In this document: in pieces, positions 62,632-64,000 of the stretch
Position numbering within the stretch: the stretch's first letter is position 1
How the letters are laid out: each line of letters starts with the position of its first letter
NCBI GenBank assembly: GCA_037447655.1
Contig: JBBHKE010001856.1
Location: forward strand, 507,384-571,383
DNA length: 64,000 nucleotides
Reading direction: 5' to 3'
Source: Zygnema cylindricum
Taxonomy: Eukaryota > Streptophyta > Zygnematophyceae > Zygnematales > Zygnemataceae
Translations under genes and position numbers: made by a program
Notes under the pieces: generated by a model
What the model was told of the DNA's origin: nothing
The model's input: the letters and a program-made list of their open reading frames with translations, nothing else
Databases searched by the model: none

Positions 62632-64000
62632 CTCCCCTTATTTTCTAGTCTAAGTTTACCTTCAATTTTAGTCCACATTTTTCTCTACAATATTTCAATT
62701 TAGGAGAGGGCACTGGTTTTGTCATCATATCAGCCACCATTTCCTCATCAGATCTATATACAAGATTCACAATCTTATTCTCAACTTTTTCCCTCACAAA
62801 ACTCAATCTTATGTCTATATGCTTAGCTTTAAAATGATGTTTTGGATTAGCTGCAATTGCAATGGCAGCTTGATTATCACAAAACACTTCATGCACTCCC
62901 TCCTTCATATACCCCAATTTTTGCAGCAAGGATTTGACCCACATCAACTCTTTCACAGCAGAACAAGAGGCCATGTACTCAGCCTCCATAGTAGACAGAG
63001 CAACCACCTTTTGTTGCTTACTGCTCCAACAACATGCACCTTCCCCAACATACAACACATACCCAGAAGTGCATCTTCTCATAGGTTCGTCCCCATAACT
63101 AGCATCACTCCAAGTAGTGATGTCAGTGTGTTCCCCTCCCAAATGCAACCATAACTCTCAAGTTCCCACCAGATATCTCATGACTCTCTTGGCTGCCTTC
63201 TAGTATTTTTTCTTAGGATCATTAAGACTCTTACTGAGTACTCCAACTGCTGTCGCTATGTCTAGCCTAGTATAGTTCATAAAATAGATTAAACTTCCTA
63301 TGACCTGTCTATAAGGGATAGACTTCATAAACTATCTCTCTTATGGACTCATCTGATCATCTAAGATCATCACTCCTCCTTCTACACTCCCATCACTTAC
63401 TTTTTTGAAGTCCATGGGAGTGGTACAAATGTTAGCATTTTCCATCTGGAATTTTTCAAACATATTACCTATTGCTTCCTTCTGAGTAAGTTCGATAATC
63501 TTCTTCCCCGTATCTCTCTCCATTTGAATCCCCAAAATATATCTTACCTCCTCTAAATCCTTCATATCAAATCTATTTTTCTAAGATCCTTCTTTAACTT
63601 ACTGATTTTTTTCAAAAATTTACTCAACATAAGCAGATCATCGATATAAATTGCAATAAAAATGACACCATTCTCAACTTCAAAAATATAGATAAAATTG
63701 TCAGAGCTGATACCAATATATCCCAGACTAGTGAGAAACTCATCTAGTTTTTTATTCCACTCTCAAGGAGCCAGTTTTTGTCCATATAAGAACTTTATGA
63801 GCCTGCAAACTTTGCTCTCTTCTCCTTCTTCCACAAACCCTTCGGGTTGTCTCATGAAAATTTCTTCCTCTAACTCACCATTAAGAAAAGCAGTCTTAAT
63901 GTCCATCTGGTATATTTCTATGTCTTCTGCTACTGCCATATTGAGGAAAATCCTTACTGATGGTAACCGAACAACTAGAGCAAAGGTCTCCTCATAGTCA
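62632..64000 (-). mobile_element. Copia family 1b element, 3' part, continues beyond window
   Basis: On the minus strand: RT, RNase H and polypurine tract (AATAAGGGGAG). The upstream part (integrase, protease, gag, 5' LTR) lies past position 64000. Confidence 0.85.
62645..64000 (-). pseudogene. Copia RT-RNase H relic (family 1b)
   Basis: Read on the minus strand from the window edge: RT with MDIKTAFLNGELEEEIFM, QPEGFVEEGEESKVC, active site YIDD (63637-63648, conservative for YVDD), YILGIQMERDTGKK (63341-63565) and then stops. RNase H is open from 63148 (TTWSDASYGDEPMRRCTSGY, STMEAEYMASCSAV, DNQAAIAIAANPKHH, MVADMMTKPVPSPK) to its end at 62645. Stops near 63150 and between 63200 and 63340, and a frameshift near 63580, show decay. 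The RNase H block is the best-preserved coding segment of this family in the window. Confidence 0.85.

Overview
This window reads as nuclear DNA of a land plant in a region dominated by transposable elements. The evidence is Ty1-copia and Ty3-like LTR retrotransposons in several families, MITE-like elements, a plant receptor-kinase fragment and an intron-containing subtilisin-like protease. The species cannot be read from the sequence. The intron-rich subtilase and the copia elements primed from the tRNA-iMet anticodon arm are compatible with a non-angiosperm plant, but that is a guess. There are two 10-N assembly gaps (16925-16934 and 59458-59467). No tRNA or rRNA gene, CRISPR array or bacterial-type operon is visible.

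Layout. 1-4.2 kb: a MITE, then a kinase fragment cut by a minus-strand copia gag-protease and its 5' LTR. 4.57-6.25 kb: a GA-rich minisatellite. 6.3-10.9 kb: a MITE remnant and a Ty3-like gag-protease element without reverse transcriptase, followed by one and a quarter LTRs. 10.9-13.4 kb: a second minus-strand copia gag-protease and LTR. 13.4-21.6 kb: a Ty3 gag scrap and nested plus-strand copia copies; one of them (18190-20282) is bounded by a CTAAC target duplication. 21.6-31.4 kb: a nearly full-length decayed copia (22925-28716) flanked by LTRs of a related family, the second of which leads into its own gag. 32.3-39.3 kb: the 3' half of a subtilase gene with MITEs and long pyrimidine tracts in its introns. 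40.7-42.0 kb: a foldback element with inverted repeats of about 180 bp. 42.0-47.7 kb: a decayed duplicate of the subtilase 3' end, split by a 3.8 kb insertion made of a LARD-like element and a TRIM. 49.0-54.3 kb: a decayed copia that has lost the core of its reverse transcriptase. 54.5-64 kb: several fragments of the minus-strand copia family, two of them with polymerase regions.

Two features stand out. First, most copia families here, and the coding-poor LARD, carry a primer-binding site complementary to the anticodon arm of plant initiator-Met tRNA rather than to its 3' end. In the coding families this site lies inside the gag reading frame and the gag ATG lies inside the LTR. One site therefore serves as LTR boundary, primer site and protein code. 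Second, the TRIM at 45641-46155 has a 72-nt tRNA-like segment with Pol III A- and B-box sequences in each 229-bp LTR, a design comparable to the 5S-bearing Cassandra TRIMs but built on a tRNA. The LARD and TRIM together are bounded by a single CCTTC duplication.

The only host-gene remains are the kinase fragment and the two subtilase copies. The kinase fragment and the second subtilase copy are clearly dead. The first subtilase copy keeps open exons with good splice sites, but its upstream catalytic exons are not in this window.
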